Below are positions 44,201 to 54,800 of a stretch of DNA of 64,000 bases, piece by piece (the stretch's first letter is position 1; each line of letters starts with the position of its first letter). The stretch is taken from assembly GCA_039621445.1 (NCBI GenBank), contig CP154955.1:58807564-58871563 (forward strand), given 5' to 3'. The translations under genes and the position numbers were made by a program. The notes below the pieces were generated by a model. The model was not told the origin of the DNA and searched no databases. It saw only the letters and a list, made by a program, of their open reading frames with translations. Source of the DNA: Euglena gracilis (lineage: Eukaryota > Euglenida > Euglenophyceae > Euglenales).

Positions 44201-44467
44201 GGTCCCCATGCTCCCCCCAGGAGGGCTTGTTGAGAAGCCTGATTGCCTCCGTCATCTTCCTCTGTCACAAGATGGCAATCAACACTTCATCCAATCTCAT
44301 CTCAGGCTGCGCTGATGGCCGCCTGGTTTGAGTTTGTCGGCTTCAACAGCTTCCACATGGGGACCCGCACAGCGGATCTCCCCGCACTGATCAAGGACAT
44401 TACCCACCTTCGCAGTCCTGTTGTTGCCCTTCGGACTTTGTTCACCTGCTCCCGAGGCGTTTTGTGA
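35112..44467 (+). CDS. Eight-exon type II membrane glycosyltransferase-like protein (about 429 aa)
   Basis: Proposed exons: 35,112-35,257; 35,308-35,584; 35,629-35,736; 38,298-38,465; 39,033-39,116; 40,100-40,312; 42,989-43,120; 44,306-44,467. All junctions keep phase and the total is 1,290 nt including TGA. The N-terminus has a hydrophobic anchor (LITGSLMGLFLAMML). The body resembles family 2-like glycosyltransferases: VTIVVSAKDF, GWIVAAKMVQTKYILFMHNDVHLLD (HND in place of a DxD-type metal site), GVAAPHIYESDGEG, and AAFTMEYMDMQLMLR followed by VLYVPSARIE, then YLEDKWGVEFPNTGFCNFVKF. It would act in the Golgi or ER lumen. The first two introns are 50 and 44 bp. Later ones reach 2.7 kb through transposon insertions. 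The ends of exons 4, 5 and 7 are the least certain, and a short exon may be missing after exon 6. Confidence 0.72.
36186..36409. mobile_element. Foldback MITE M1, 8-bp TSD
   Basis: It has long inverted arms beginning GGTACTTGTCTGTTAT and is flanked by CATTTTTC at 36,178-36,185 and 36,410-36,417. Each arm holds TTATCGCACGAC twice. The centre has a second inverted repeat around CCTAACCCTACTCC. It lies in intron 3 of the glycosyltransferase-like gene. Confidence 0.92.
36868..37104. mobile_element. Foldback MITE M2, 8-bp TSD
   Basis: It has the same termini as M1 and is flanked by TGCATCCC at 36,860-36,867 and 37,105-37,112. Each arm holds TTATGGTACGAC twice, at the places where M1 has TTATCGCACGAC. 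Confidence 0.92.
37190..37395. repeat. GTGACTGACTGGTTT-type repeat with C/G tracts
   Basis: This dispersed repeat contains GACTGGTTTT, C-tract/G-tract pairs and a GGGTCGGTAAAAA end. Related copies lie near 39,500-39,790, 42,545-42,850, 53,480-53,650 and 56,150-56,370. Ends and TSDs are not resolved. Confidence 0.6.
37546..37918. mobile_element. Family G transposon remnant
   Basis: It shares internal sequence with 51,357-51,790 (GGTCCAGCC blocks, AATAAAGTTG, CCAGCTGGAGGCTGGACC) and similar ends (GGGGATTTCTTAAG / GAGAAACCCC). No clean TSD is seen. Confidence 0.6.
39200..39340. mobile_element. Family C element, one end intact
   Basis: It begins CAGGGTTTGATATAAGGA like the complete copy at 61,682 and shares its internal GTACATGGTTAGGTGGG segment. 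The right terminus is not found. Confidence 0.6.
39500..39790. repeat. GACTGGTTT-type repeat with C/G tracts
   Basis: Two GACTGGTTTTT-containing blocks are separated by long C and G runs, the same family as 37,190-37,395. They lie in intron 5 of the glycosyltransferase-like gene. Confidence 0.55.
40681..40771. repeat. (TA)n/(GT)n microsatellite
   Basis: TA and GT dinucleotide tracts, continuing as (TA)n at 41,213-41,258 on the far side of the inserted element. Confidence 0.9.
40772..41212. mobile_element. Family I MITE inserted in (TA)n
   Basis: Its termini are CAGGGGGGGAAATGCAACTT and the inverse of CAGGGGGGCAAAATGCAACT. The interior is T-rich with repeated GCATAAAATATTTTG blocks. Flanks are TA repeats, so an 8-bp TSD cannot be proven but is compatible. 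Confidence 0.75.
41828..42418. mobile_element. Family F hAT-like MITE, 8-bp TSD, containing a nested element
   Basis: It begins CAGGCTATATTTTAG, ends TAAAAAACAGCCTG, and is flanked by GTTGGGAT on both sides (41,820-41,827 and 42,419-42,426). A family B element sits inside at 41,982-42,267. Without it and one TSD copy the length would match the 298-bp copy at 46,242. Confidence 0.9.
41982..42267. mobile_element. Family B hAT-like MITE, 8-bp TSD, nested
   Basis: Termini are CAGGCTTCTTTTTAAG and its inverse. TSD CCGAAGGC lies at 41,974-41,981 and 42,268-42,275. The interior contains C-tract/G-tract pairs and TTCGGCGCTTCGCGCCGAAA. Confidence 0.93.
42545..42850. repeat. GACTGGTTT-type repeat with C/G tracts
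   Basis: Same family as 37,190-37,395, in intron 6 of the glycosyltransferase-like gene. Confidence 0.5.
43380..44175. mobile_element. Family A hAT-like MITE, 8-bp TSD, with internal insertion
   Basis: Termini are CAGGGATGGATGGGAAGCC and its inverse. TSD TGGGAGGG lies at 43,372-43,379 and 44,176-44,183. Compared with the roughly 535-bp copies it has about 260 extra bp at 43,500-43,765. It fills most of the last intron of the glycosyltransferase-like gene. Confidence 0.92.
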
Positions 44468-46241
44468 AATGTGCTGAGCGTGTGATGGAAGACAAGTCAC
44501 CAGTTCACTTTTTCGCCCTTGGCAGATGTCTCCAAAGAATTCTTTTATTTCAAAAAAAGATGGGTTGTGCTAAAATTTTTTTGCACCTCTGCTGACCAAA
44601 AAAAATGAACCATGATTGAACAGGATCGCTTCTCATGCATTTCTTAAAGGTTTTGAACCCCCCCCCTCGAGGGGGGGGTGCTGTTAGCCCTGCTTGCCAG
44701 CCCCTTTTTTGCAGGGTCCAGCCCAAAAATTTCCGGCACAACGCGCCGAAAATTTTTGAAAAAAGGTGTTCAAAATGGCAAAAAAAAAGGTGCTTTGGGG
44801 GGGGCGTTTTGGTCTTTTGGTGGGGTGTCAGACGGTCATGTTTTCAAAATTGCATTTAGCAGGTCATTTTCAGGCTATTGTCTGATTTTGGCCCAGCGCA
44901 GCCCAGTTCAGGTCCAGATGGGGTTCGTCCCCCCTGGGGGGGGGGCAGCCCAAATTTCCTGCCCTCGTCCAGCAACCCCCCCCCCCCCCAAGGGTCTCCA
45001 AGAGATGTATGCCGCTTCCCCCAGGTGGCTTTATTTTGGGCCCGTTTGGTCACATGTTCATTATGCAAAGTTCAAACACCAAAATTGGAGGATATTTTTG
45101 CCTGCATGTCCCTGGACAACCAAATGGGGTGATTCTTTTTCCTCCATATTGCAGACTCAGCAAAGCCTCGGCAGTCGGTGGCTCCAGTGGAGTCCGTGCC
45201 AGTGAGGCCACAAGCTTCTCGTCTCAGGTGTGTGAGAGTGGGCTGGTTTGATTTTGAAATGATGTCGCGTTGCTCAGAGTGCTTCAGTTCAGAACATGAA
45301 TTTCGTTAACCTCTCTGTTTCCGATTTTTTTATGTCAATTTTTTTTCATTTTTCTTGCAATGTCTCACCCCCAGGGGTTTTCTTTTTAACTGGAGTGGAC
45401 CCCCAGGGGGGTCAGTTTAGGTGGTGTGGGGCAGTGGTGGGAACGTTGCCAAAGCGGGGTGCCCAAGGCCTTGAATAGCCGCCGCTTTGGTGTCCCGGTG
45501 TCCCAGAGGGTTTTGACTAGCCTGCCCAGGTACCCCTGGCGGCCTTGAACAACCCAACCCACCCTGTGGCCAGAAGGGAAAATGGGGGGAGGGAGGGGAA
45601 GACAGAGGGGACCCCGTGGAGACCAGGAGCAGAGAACGTTGACTTCGATGCCTCTGTAGGGGGGCATGGTGCTTTGTGCGACTGCCCAAGGGACATGGCA
45701 GGGGGGCCTTTGGGTTCGCCTTTTTGAAACATTTTTTAAAAAAATTCGGCGCTTCCTGGCTGTGTTGAGCCGGCCCAAGCTGTATTTCCGCGGACCCCAA
45801 GGGGGTTTGGCAGTTCGGCTTGGAGCTGCTGGCTGGGAAAAAAGTGCTGGCTGGCTGGACCCCTTTAAACCCCCCCAAATAACCTGGCGGGGTGCCAGGT
45901 TATTGAAACCAACTTTTGGCCCTGCCCCCCGCCAGGTTATTTGGGCCCTTTTTTCAGCGCCATAAAGGAAATTTGCCTAAAAAGGGGGGGTGACAAGTTA
46001 CTGGAACCATGTTTTTTGCCCTTCCCCCCGCCAAGTTATTCGGCCCCCGCCAGAATCAAGGATCTGGCCAGGTTATTTGGGGGGGCGGGTTTGGTTGCAC
46101 CAAGGCGTTCTGTTTATGGTCTTGTCTGTTTATGGCCGGAGCTAAATTTGCTTCCGGCCCAGTTTGTGTGGCGAGTGGCCAGGGTCCCCTCACACCAGTG
46201 CTCTTGCCTGGCCGGGTGAGCAGCTCTGGTGTAATTCCAGC
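44468..46241. other. Intergenic or intronic sequence, one weak exon candidate
   Basis: Mostly low-complexity, transposon-like blocks. A 74-bp segment at 45,155-45,228 has an acceptor before it and a GTGTGTG donor after it, but its phase does not fit the next exon I recognise. Confidence 0.3.
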
Positions 46242-46539
46242 CAGGCTGTATTTTAGTCGGGTGCCGACCCCCACCCCGGGGGGGGGGTGCGTGCCTGGGC
46301 AGGCACTCCCAATTCGACCCGCCGGGGGGGGGGGGGGTAGGGCACAAGGCACACGGCCAAAAGTGCCCTAGCACACGGCCAAAAGTGCCCTAGCACAACC
46401 CCGGCGCCGGGGAGCTGAAGATAGCCTATTTTCAAAGGAATGTCCCTGGGCACAGGCCGAAATCCGACCCCCCCCGGGGGGGTAGTGCCTGACTGAGCAC
46501 TCCGAACCCCCCTCCCCGGGGTTGGTAAAAAACAGCCTG
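46242..46539. mobile_element. Family F hAT-like MITE, 8-bp TSD
   Basis: It begins CAGGCTGTATTTTAG and ends TAAAAAACAGCCTG. TSD ATTCCAGC lies at 46,234-46,241 and 46,540-46,547. A 23-bp block with GCACACGGCCAAAAGTGCCC is duplicated inside. Confidence 0.93.
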
Positions 46540-46860
46540 ATTCCAGCGCTGTGAGGACATACACTCACCTTGTGTGGTTGGTGTCGTTCCCATGGGTGGG
46601 TCTACCCCCTTGCGCCCGAGTGCTGCTCTTGCCCCCTCTTCCCACTTTTCTGTGCGGGGGACGCATGGCGCCGGCACAACGCCATGAAAGTGTTTTGAAT
46701 TTCTCTCTCCAGTTCTCCTCAATATTTTGGCTGAAGATTTCCGAGTACATTTGGGCCCAGCTGCCAGCCCTCCAACCCCCCCCCCCCCCGACCCCTGCCT
46801 GCCAGTTGGAGGGAGGGGGGGATTTTCTTTCTCAGTCCTTGCACAACGGAGGGAGTGCAA

Positions 46861-46930
46861 ACCCAGATGATGAACACATGGCTACACAATTGCTGATCTC
46901 CTGCTTTCAAATCGTTTGCTGATTGTGAGT
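46861..46930 (+). ncRNA. C/D-box snoRNA candidate, family A (copy 1)
   Basis: C box ATGATGA at 46,867-46,873, guide-like GGCTACACAATTG followed by D' CTGA, then TTTCAAATCGTTTG followed by D box CTGA at 46,919-46,922. Box order and spacing fit a C/D snoRNA. Terminal pairing is weak. Confidence 0.5.
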
Positions 46931-47139
46931 GAACAAAAAAGGAAGTGGAGTTTCAATCGTCTCTCCGGCATCAGATGTAAGAAGGGGCCAGATGATGACG
47001 GTGGTTTTGCCGTCAATTTTTTTTAAAAAAAGGGAAGGCTCAGAAGCCCCCCCCCCTGCTTTAGGACTCGCCATTGAGTTGGATGTCATGTTGGCATTAA
47101 GTTTGAATGCAACATGAAATGGTGAAACTGAATAATAAC

Positions 47140-48747
47140 CAGGGGCAGGGAGATATTCCGGTCCGGAATAAACCGGAATAAACCGGAATAGCGAAAACCG
47201 GAATAAACCGGAATAAACCGGAATAACCGGAATAAAAGTGCCAGCCAATGGCTTGAAAATTCTGCAAGGCACAAAGGCAATGAAGGTGAAGTTTGATATA
47301 TTTTCAGGTTTCAAAATCAAAAGAGCAACAAAAGACTGGAAGCATAGCACAGTCCGCACTTAATATCAGGAGCACACCTTACCTTTGGCAGTTTTCCCCC
47401 CTAATTGAGTGCATTTTTTTTGTTTGGATTTTATCCCCATTTGTGGGGCTGCAATTAGTGAATGAGTTCTTTTTAAAGGGACATGAACTAGGACAATGTC
47501 AACGCCGATTTTTGGGGGCAGGGATCCCATTGAACAAAGTGGATCATCTTTCAATCAGGGGGTAATACCACTCTTAGGCGGCCTAACTCGCACTTAAGGT
47601 TTTGACATTTGCGTTGCGCAAAAAAATTGCGCTTTGAAAAAGGTTCAAAAACCCAGGTTTGAATGCCGGGACACGTGAACAGCAACACCAGCCTAACTCG
47701 CACTTAGCTTTGAAAGTGTAAAATTGCGCCAATGCGCAATCTTGCAAAAAGTTATGTTATCGAACACCGAGGTCTGAGACAGTCCGAATTAGTGTCTCCC
47801 TACCCCCAGGGCCTGGAGACGAACATAACGACTTGGACATCTACAGTGTACAGGCACAGGGCTCCCCGGGCCCTGTGTGCATAACCCCTAAGCACTGGGT
47901 AACGGAACGAGGGAACTCCATTGCGCAGTTGCGCCATGGCACAATTTTTTTTTATTACAAAAATAAAAAATATTGCGCTTTGGCACAATGTTTTTTATTG
48001 TAATTCCAAATATTAATGCGCAATGTTAATTTTTTTTGTAATTCTAAATATGGGTGATCATTACGCATTTGCGCAATAATAACAGCATATGCGTGTGTTT
48101 TCATTGCGCATCCGCAAAGAAAACACGCTCATGTAGAATGAAAATTTAAGAGTTATATTGTGACATGGCGCAATAAAATACAAATTTCAAAATTCAGAAT
48201 TAGCATGGCTGTTGCGTCGAAGCGGACACCGCAGCAGGCAAACCTCCACGAACAGATTGCAGAGCCTAAAAAAGCAACAAAACGGGCCAAAAGTCACCTG
48301 GCCTGTGTAGCACCATCTGGGGAACACAGTCAAGGCTTCAAAAATGAGGGAGACACAATTGGGCCTAAGGCACCCAGCGGGACAATTTTTGGGAAGAAAA
48401 CAGACAGCGGTGCCAGGGACCCGCCTCAAGAGAAAACCGCGAGCACCAATTTTCATCAGCTTGTTTGTCCCCGGAAAGGCCGGAGTCTGCTGTGGTGTGC
48501 AGACCTGCATCACCAAGTGCGAAGTGACCACTTGGTGGGGTGGGGCAAACAAGGAATGCATCTCTATTCCTGAAACCGGGTGAACGCCTCGCCCAATTGT
48601 GCTTCGAAAAATCCTAAGTCCATTCAGACAGAAATTGACCGGAATAAACCGGAATAAATTCCGGAATAAACCGGAATAACCCGGAATAAACCGGAGTAAA
48701 ACACCGGAATAAAATTTTCGGCCGACCGGAATATCTCCCTGCCCCTG
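47140..48747. mobile_element. Family H 1.6 kb DNA transposon with subterminal CCGGAATAAA repeats
   Basis: Its inverted termini begin CAGGGGCAGGGAGATATT. TAATAAC (7 bp) is duplicated at 47,133-47,139 and 48,748-48,754. CCGGAATAAA and close variants recur many times at both ends in the same direction. The interior has many TTGCGC/GCGCAA motifs. A 137-codon plus-strand frame (48,160-48,573) shows no transposase motif. The element interrupts the first unit of the 697-bp tandem array. Confidence 0.85.
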
Positions 48748-48984
48748 TAATAACTCCCAACAATATTGCACTTGGTTTGTTGAGAGTTGAAAGACAGAGG
48801 CACCAGGTTCCATTTTTTAGAACCCAAAGCTTGAAAAAAGGGTTTCAGTGGTTCTTTTTGTCGCACATCTACACTGATTGGGCTAAATTGCATTGGTTTT
48901 TGAAAATTCATGTGATGTTTTGAAATCTTTTTGGCTGAATTTCTGCTGCTTTGATATCTCTTTGCTTGAAAAAATCTTTTGTCA

Positions 48985-49057
48985 ATTTGCGTGATGGATG
49001 TATCCAGAACAGCGACTGCTGACACCAATGATGTCTACTTTTGGAGCTGATCCCTGA
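48985..49057 (+). ncRNA. C/D-box snoRNA candidate, family B (copy 1)
   Basis: C-box-like GTGATGG at 48,991, conserved CCAGAACAGCGACTG before D' CTGA, C'-like ATGATGT, D box CTGA at 49,047-49,050. Confidence 0.5.
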
Positions 49058-49118
49058 CATGCATGGCAAGGGGGGGGTCAATTCCTTTCTCACTCCTTGC
49101 ACAACGGAGGGAGTGCAA

Positions 49119-49188
49119 ACCCAGATGATGAACACATGGCTACACAATTGCTGATCTCCTGCTTTCAAATCGTTTGCTGATTGTGAGT
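49119..49188 (+). ncRNA. C/D-box snoRNA candidate, family A (copy 2)
   Basis: C box ATGATGA at 49,125-49,131; D' and D boxes CTGA, the latter at 49,177-49,180. Same guides as copy 1. Confidence 0.5.
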
Positions 49189-49677
49189 GAATAATAAAAG
49201 ATGTAGCTCAGGACGACACCTCCCTCTGTTCGAATTCAGCGTGTTTCCGCCCCTGACTGCTTCTGCTAACTGTTCGTCTTGGTTATCAGATGTAAGAAGG
49301 GGCCAGATGATGACGGTGGTTTTGTCGTCAATTTTTTTTAAAAAACGGAAGGCTCAGAAGACCCCCCCCCCTGCTTTAGGACTCCCATTGAGTTGGATGT
49401 CATGTTGGCATTAAGTTTGAATGCAACATGAAATGGTGAAACTGAATAATAACTCCCAACAATATTGCACTTGGTTTGTTGAGAGTTGAAAGACAGAGGC
49501 ACCAGGCTCCATTTTTTAGAACCCAAAGCTTGAAAAAAGGGTTTCAGTGGTTCTTTTTGTCGCACATCTACACTGATTGGGCTAAATTGCATTGGGTTTT
49601 GAAAATTCATGTTTTGAAATCTTTTGGCTGAATTTTTGCTGCTTTGATATCTCTTTGCTTGAAAAAACCTTTTGTCA

Positions 49678-49750
49678 ATTTGCGTGATGGATGTATCCAG
49701 AACAGCGACTGCTGACACCAATGATGTCTACTTTTGGAGCTGATCCCTGA
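49678..49750 (+). ncRNA. C/D-box snoRNA candidate, family B (copy 2)
   Basis: C-box-like GTGATGG at 49,684, the same conserved guide, D box CTGA at 49,740-49,743. Confidence 0.5.
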
Positions 49751-49811
49751 CATGCATGGCAAGGGGGGGGTCAATTCCTTTCTCACTCCTTGCACAACGG
49801 AGGGAGTGCAA

Positions 49812-49881
49812 ACCCAGATGATGAACACATGGCTACACAATTGTTGATCTCCTGCTTTCAAATCGTTTGCTGATTGTGAGT
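49812..49881 (+). ncRNA. C/D-box snoRNA candidate, family A (copy 3)
   Basis: C box ATGATGA at 49,818-49,824 and D box at 49,870-49,873. The D' box is changed to TTGA in this copy. Confidence 0.45.
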
Positions 49882-50371
49882 GAATAATAAAAGATGTAGC
49901 TCAGGACGACACCTCCCTCTGTTCGAATTCAGCGTGTTTCCGCCCCTGACTGCTTCTGCTAACTGTTCGTCTTGGTTATCAGATGTAAGAAGGGGCCAGA
50001 TGATGACGGTGGTTTTGTCGTCAATTTTTTTTTAAAAAACGGAAGGCTCAGAAGACCCCCCCCCCTCTTTTAGGACTCCCATTGAGTTGGATGTCATGTT
50101 GGCATTAAGTTTGAATGCAACATGAAATGGTGAAACTGAATAATAACTCCCAACAATATTGCACTTGGTTTGTTGAGAGTTGAAAGACAGAGGCACCAGG
50201 CTCCATTTTTTAGAACCCAAAGCTTGAAAAAAGGGTTTCAGTGGTTCTTTTTGTCGCACATCTACACTGATTGGGCTAAATTGCATTGGGTTTTGAAAAT
50301 TCATGTTTTGAAATCTTTTGGCTGAATTTCTGCTGCTTTGATATCTCTTTGCTTGAAAAAATCTTTTGTCA

Positions 50372-50444
50372 ATTTGCGTGATGGATGTATCCAGAACAGC
50401 GACTGCTGACACCAATGATGTCTACTTTTGGAGCTGATCCCTGA
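50372..50444 (+). ncRNA. C/D-box snoRNA candidate, family B (copy 3)
   Basis: C-box-like GTGATGG at 50,378, conserved guide, D box CTGA at 50,434-50,437. Confidence 0.5.
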
Positions 50445-50505
50445 CATGCATGGCAAGGGGGGGGTCAATTCCTTTCTCACTCCTTGCACAACGGAGGGAG
50501 TGCAA

Positions 50506-50575
50506 ACCCAGATGATGAACACATGGCTACACAATTGCTGATCTCCTGCTTTCAAATCGTTTGCTGATTGTGAGT
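50506..50575 (+). ncRNA. C/D-box snoRNA candidate, family A (copy 4)
   Basis: C box ATGATGA at 50,512-50,518; D' intact; D box CTGA at 50,564-50,567. Confidence 0.5.
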
Positions 50576-50700
50576 GAACAAAAGGAAGTGGAGTTTCAAT
50601 CGTCTCTCCGGCCGCTCAAATCAGCTTTTCCGCCCCTGACTGCTTCTGCTAACTGTTCGCCTTGGTTATCAGATGTAAGAAGGGGCAAGATGACGATGAA

Positions 50701-51356
50701 AGGGGAGACGCTTCCTATGCCCCAAATCCACCCCCCACATTTTTTCTAAAAACCCACCACCATTCTATCACCTCGGAGGGGATAGCTAGCCAATTTTACC
50801 AGCCACTGGAAAAAACCACTGAAAAATGTCATTTTTGACCTGTTTTCCCCCGAACTTTCTTGGCGTTTTGCGCCAAGATTTTTTTTTTCAGCCAGCCTGG
50901 CTTCCTAGGCTGGACCCAACTTCATTTGAGCAGACCCCTCTAGGGGGCGGGGGGGGGGGGGCTGCAGCCCGGCTGGGAGGTGCTGGCTTCTTGTCTGTTT
51001 ATGACCAGTGTTAACTTCGCTTCTGGCCCAGTTTGTGTGGTGAGTGGCCAGGGACCCCAGACACCAGTGCTCTTGTGTTGCTCCTCCTGGCTGGAACCCC
51101 CCCTGGGGGACTGGGTCCCTTCTGGCTTGAGAAAACTCATGCTTTCCTCTTTTCCAACCAACAAAGTCTGGCAGGGTGGGCAACACCTGTGGCGCAACGA
51201 ACCCCTCAGGGAAACACTCTCAAAAACCCCGGGGGTGGGGTCACCATTGCATAACGGTCGCAAATCATTTATGGCTTGGGCCCATAAATGTCAGCACAGT
51301 TTACCATTCCCCAAAATGTTTTGCGCTCAGGTTTTATTTCGTTGGAACATCCGGTA
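50701..51356. other. Low-complexity intronic or intergenic sequence
   Basis: It contains C/G tracts and CCAGCC-type blocks similar to parts of families F and G, with no complete termini and no exon I can support. Confidence 0.4.
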
Positions 51357-51790
51357 CAGGGGATTTCTTAAGCCGCAGGGTACCCTATCCCCCCCCCCCC
51401 CGAGGGGGGGGTCCAGCCAACCACCAGCCCAAATCTGGGCTGAGTCCCCCCCCCCCAAGGGGGTCGAGTGCAATAAAGTTGTGTCCAGCCCGGCCAGTCG
51501 GCTACAGGCTGGCCAGCCAACTGGGCTGCCCAGCTCATTTGTCCCTGCAATTTTTTTTTAATCACAGCTTCCTTCATCACAGCCCCTCAGCCTTGATCTA
51601 TCCCCATTCAACAAAGTGTCGAGAAGGCAAAAATGTTTTAAAAAATTTTGTTTTTCATCAACCCAGCCCAGCCCAGCCCCCTCCAGTCCCGGACCCCCCC
51701 CCCCTATCCCCTGGGGGGGTCCAGCCAGCAGCCTTTTTGCCAGCTGGAGGCTGGACCCCCCCTCAGGGGGGGTCCTTAGGAAATCCCCTG
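51357..51790. mobile_element. Family G hAT-like MITE, 8-bp TSD (one mismatch)
   Basis: It begins CAGGGGATTTCTTAAG and ends GGAAATCCCCTG. Flanks are ATCCGGTA (51,349-51,356) and ATCCGGCA (51,791-51,798). Isolated ends of the same family occur near 52,740 and 59,964. Confidence 0.85.
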
Positions 51791-51830
51791 ATCCGGCATG
51801 GCACAATAACTGGACCGTCATTGTGTGCAG

Positions 51831-54800
51831 GTTGGCGGACACGGGGTTGCTCCCGCTGCTGAAGCGGCCCAAGAACTTGGAGACACGCGCGAACTTCGAG
51901 ATGCTGAGCTTCGCGGTGGTGACGAAAGAGCTCCTGACGCCGGAGGATGTGGCCCGCTTCGCCCCCATCTGCGGCCTGCTCGTGAAGCACCGCTCCTCCC
52001 ACAGGTGCCCCCCCCCCCCCCGTCGTGTCGCATATAAGCAACTGGTCGTGCTTGAGTCTTCATCTTTTTGCTGACATTTTCCAGGGCTGACACCAATTGG
52101 TTTTGAGCATGCTTCTTTGCCATGCGTGTTGCATTTTATCGTTGCAGGATGAGTCATTTGTCTAGGAAGAGCTGGCTGATCGCCACTGATGTGCATTTTT
52201 CCCTCTGAGCTCCCAGCGGTTTTGGCGGAGGCATCACAGAAGGAGCTATTGGTTGTTTTTGGACTGATTTGTAGCACAGGACCCCCCAGGTGGAGTGAAG
52301 GTTCCGTAATTGTTTTTTTGTTTGTTTGTTGTCTTTTTTGAAGTTATGGAAAAATGGAAGAAAGAAAGACAAAAACCGAAATAAGCACAATGCAATCCCA
52401 TTTCATACACAGTTGGACAACTGGATGGTTAGGTGGGATGAAGAAGCAGCTATTTTTCTGTTAGGCCAGAATTGCATTGATTTCTGAGGAATGCTTTTTT
52501 GTCTGCATTGTGCCTGAAGCAGCACCCGTCAAGTTGCATGATGGGTGTATCCAGAACAGCGACTGCTGACACCAATGATGTCTGGTTTGGATCTGATTAT
52601 TTCCCCCCACTGGTGGGGTTCCGAGACTGGGTTTGAGTGGCCATTTTGGCCACTTTTGGACATTTTTGGCCTCTTTTGGCCAAAGATGGCCACCTTTGGC
52701 TGCTTTGGGCCGGTTTTGGCTGTTTTGCCATCGTCAGGGACAGGGGATTTTCTTTTTAGACTGCCCCCCCCCACCTAACCAGGTACTCCCCATCAAGCAC
52801 CTGTGGTCCTCCAGAGTCCCAGTTTTTTTTGGCACTTTTAGCTGCTTTGGTTGCTTTTAGTCAATTGGGCTATTTTAGGGCCACTTCTGGCCGCTTTTGG
52901 CCACCTTTGCCCACTTTTGCCCACATTTGCCCACTGAAAGCTGCTTCTGCTGCTCTTTCTTCTGCCACTTTAACCACCTTTGGCTGCCTTGGCCGCTTTT
53001 TGCTGCTTTTGATTGTTTATGCCACTTTTTTGCTGCTTTTGAAAGCTGTTGGCCTTTTTGCTGTGTCCAAAAAGAGCAAAAAGAGCCCAAGAAGGTAACA
53101 GCTGGCAAAAATTGACAAAAGCATTCTTAGGCAGCAATAAGTGGCCGAAAGGTAAACTAAAATTGGGCAAATATGGGCCAAAAATGGACAAAATCATCAG
53201 AAGCAAGCTTCTTTTTGCCAACCCCCCTCCCGGGGTGTGCCTTGTGCTGTGGGGTGCTGCACACAGCAGCACCCCCCCCCCCCTGGCGGCTTTGACCCTG
53301 GTGCCTGCCCACCCGGCCAAATTTCCTTTGAAAATAGCCACTCTCGGGCCCCCGGCGCCTTTGGCACCGGGGGTGACTACCCCCCCCCCCCCCCCGGAGG
53401 GCCCTACCTCCCTGCCTGCCCGTAACACCCATCCCAGGAGGGGTGTGCGCACCAGACAAATTTTTAAGCACTGTCCCACCCCCCCCGGGGGGGTGACTGA
53501 CTGGTTTTTTTCAGTGGCCGACCCCCCCACGGGGGGGGGGGGGGTAGTGACTGACTGGCTTCCCAAAAAAAAGTGACTGACTGGTTTTTCAAAAAAGTGG
53601 AGTGACCCCCCCCCCCCGGGGGTCGGTAAAAATTGTATGGTGCGCACTTCCCGAAAAAGAACAAAGGAGATCCCCCCCGATTTTTCTGCATATTGTTTGC
53701 CCGAATGATGAGTCTATGGCTACACAATTGCTGACCTCGTGATTTCAAATCCTTGTCTGATCTCAACTGACTCAAGCAATGGAAAGGAGATTTAAGCCTC
53801 TCGCTTCTGATAACTGACCACTCAAATGATTTTTCTGCCCTCGTCCCTGACTGTTTACCAATTGCCTGTGGGTATCAGATGTAAGAAGGGGATGATGCCT
53901 GAGCATATTTTGCCATTCAAAAACTTTTGCATGGCGCGCAGTACAACAGTGATAACAACTGGAATTTCAGAATTTCAGTAATGCTTTTTTTTGCACGGTC
54001 AAGCTCTAATTGGGCGTTGCTGGCATTTTCTCGAACATCGCTATCGTTGCAGGATGAATTATTTGTCTAGGAAGAGCTGGCTGATCGCTACTGATGTGCA
54101 TTTTTCCCTCTGAGCTCTCAATGGTGATGATGTGCATTTTTTCCTCTGATCTCTCAGCGGATTTGGTTCTGGTTGCTGTGTGTGTTGCAGGATGAATCAT
54201 TTGTCTAGGAAGAGCTGGCTGATCGCTACTGATGTGCATTTTTCCCTCTGATCTCTCAATGGTTTTGGTTCTTTGCTCTGTGTGTTGCATTCAGGCTTCT
54301 GTACCCCCCTCCCCTGGGGGCTGGGCTGCAGCTGGTCCAAATTTGGCTAGTGGGATTTGTAGCAGGGCTAGTTAGTGGGAAAATTTTTTCCAGTAACCGG
54401 CGCGAAGCGCCATAAATTTTTTGGGGACCCCCAAAAATGGCCAAAAATGCCCGTTTTTGGCCATTTTTGGGAATTTTTGGAACAAAATCAGCCAAAAACC
54501 TATTAAAAACCTCATTTCCACCTTGGCGCACAGCGCCGGAGGAAACGTTTTTTTTAGTTGGGGGACCCCCCCCCCCCCGGGGGGTCTAGCTAGTCCATTT
54601 TTTCCAGTGTCAAGCCAATTGGCTAGCCAGCACCCCCCCCCCCCGTGTCCTTAAGCAAAAGCCTGATTGCATTTTATTGTTGCAGGATGAATTTTTTGTC
54701 TAGGAAGAGCTGGCTGATCGCAACTGATGTGCATTTTTCCCTCTGAGCTCTCAATGGTTTTGGTTCTTTGCTGTGTGTGTTGCATTCAGGCTTCTGCTTA

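Larger units (their letters stand above)
48752..50700 (+). repeat. Tandem array, units of about 694-699 bp, carrying snoRNA candidates
   Basis: Units start at 48,752, 49,451 and 50,145 (common start AACTCCCAACAATATTGCAC). A partial unit before 47,140 was interrupted by family H. Each full unit carries one family B and one family A snoRNA-like sequence in that order. Units are nearly identical. Confidence 0.9.

Noticed and set aside
48160-48573. 137-codon ORF inside family H as a transposase
   Set aside because: No catalytic or zinc-finger motif, no similarity to known transposase segments, and competing frames are equally open.
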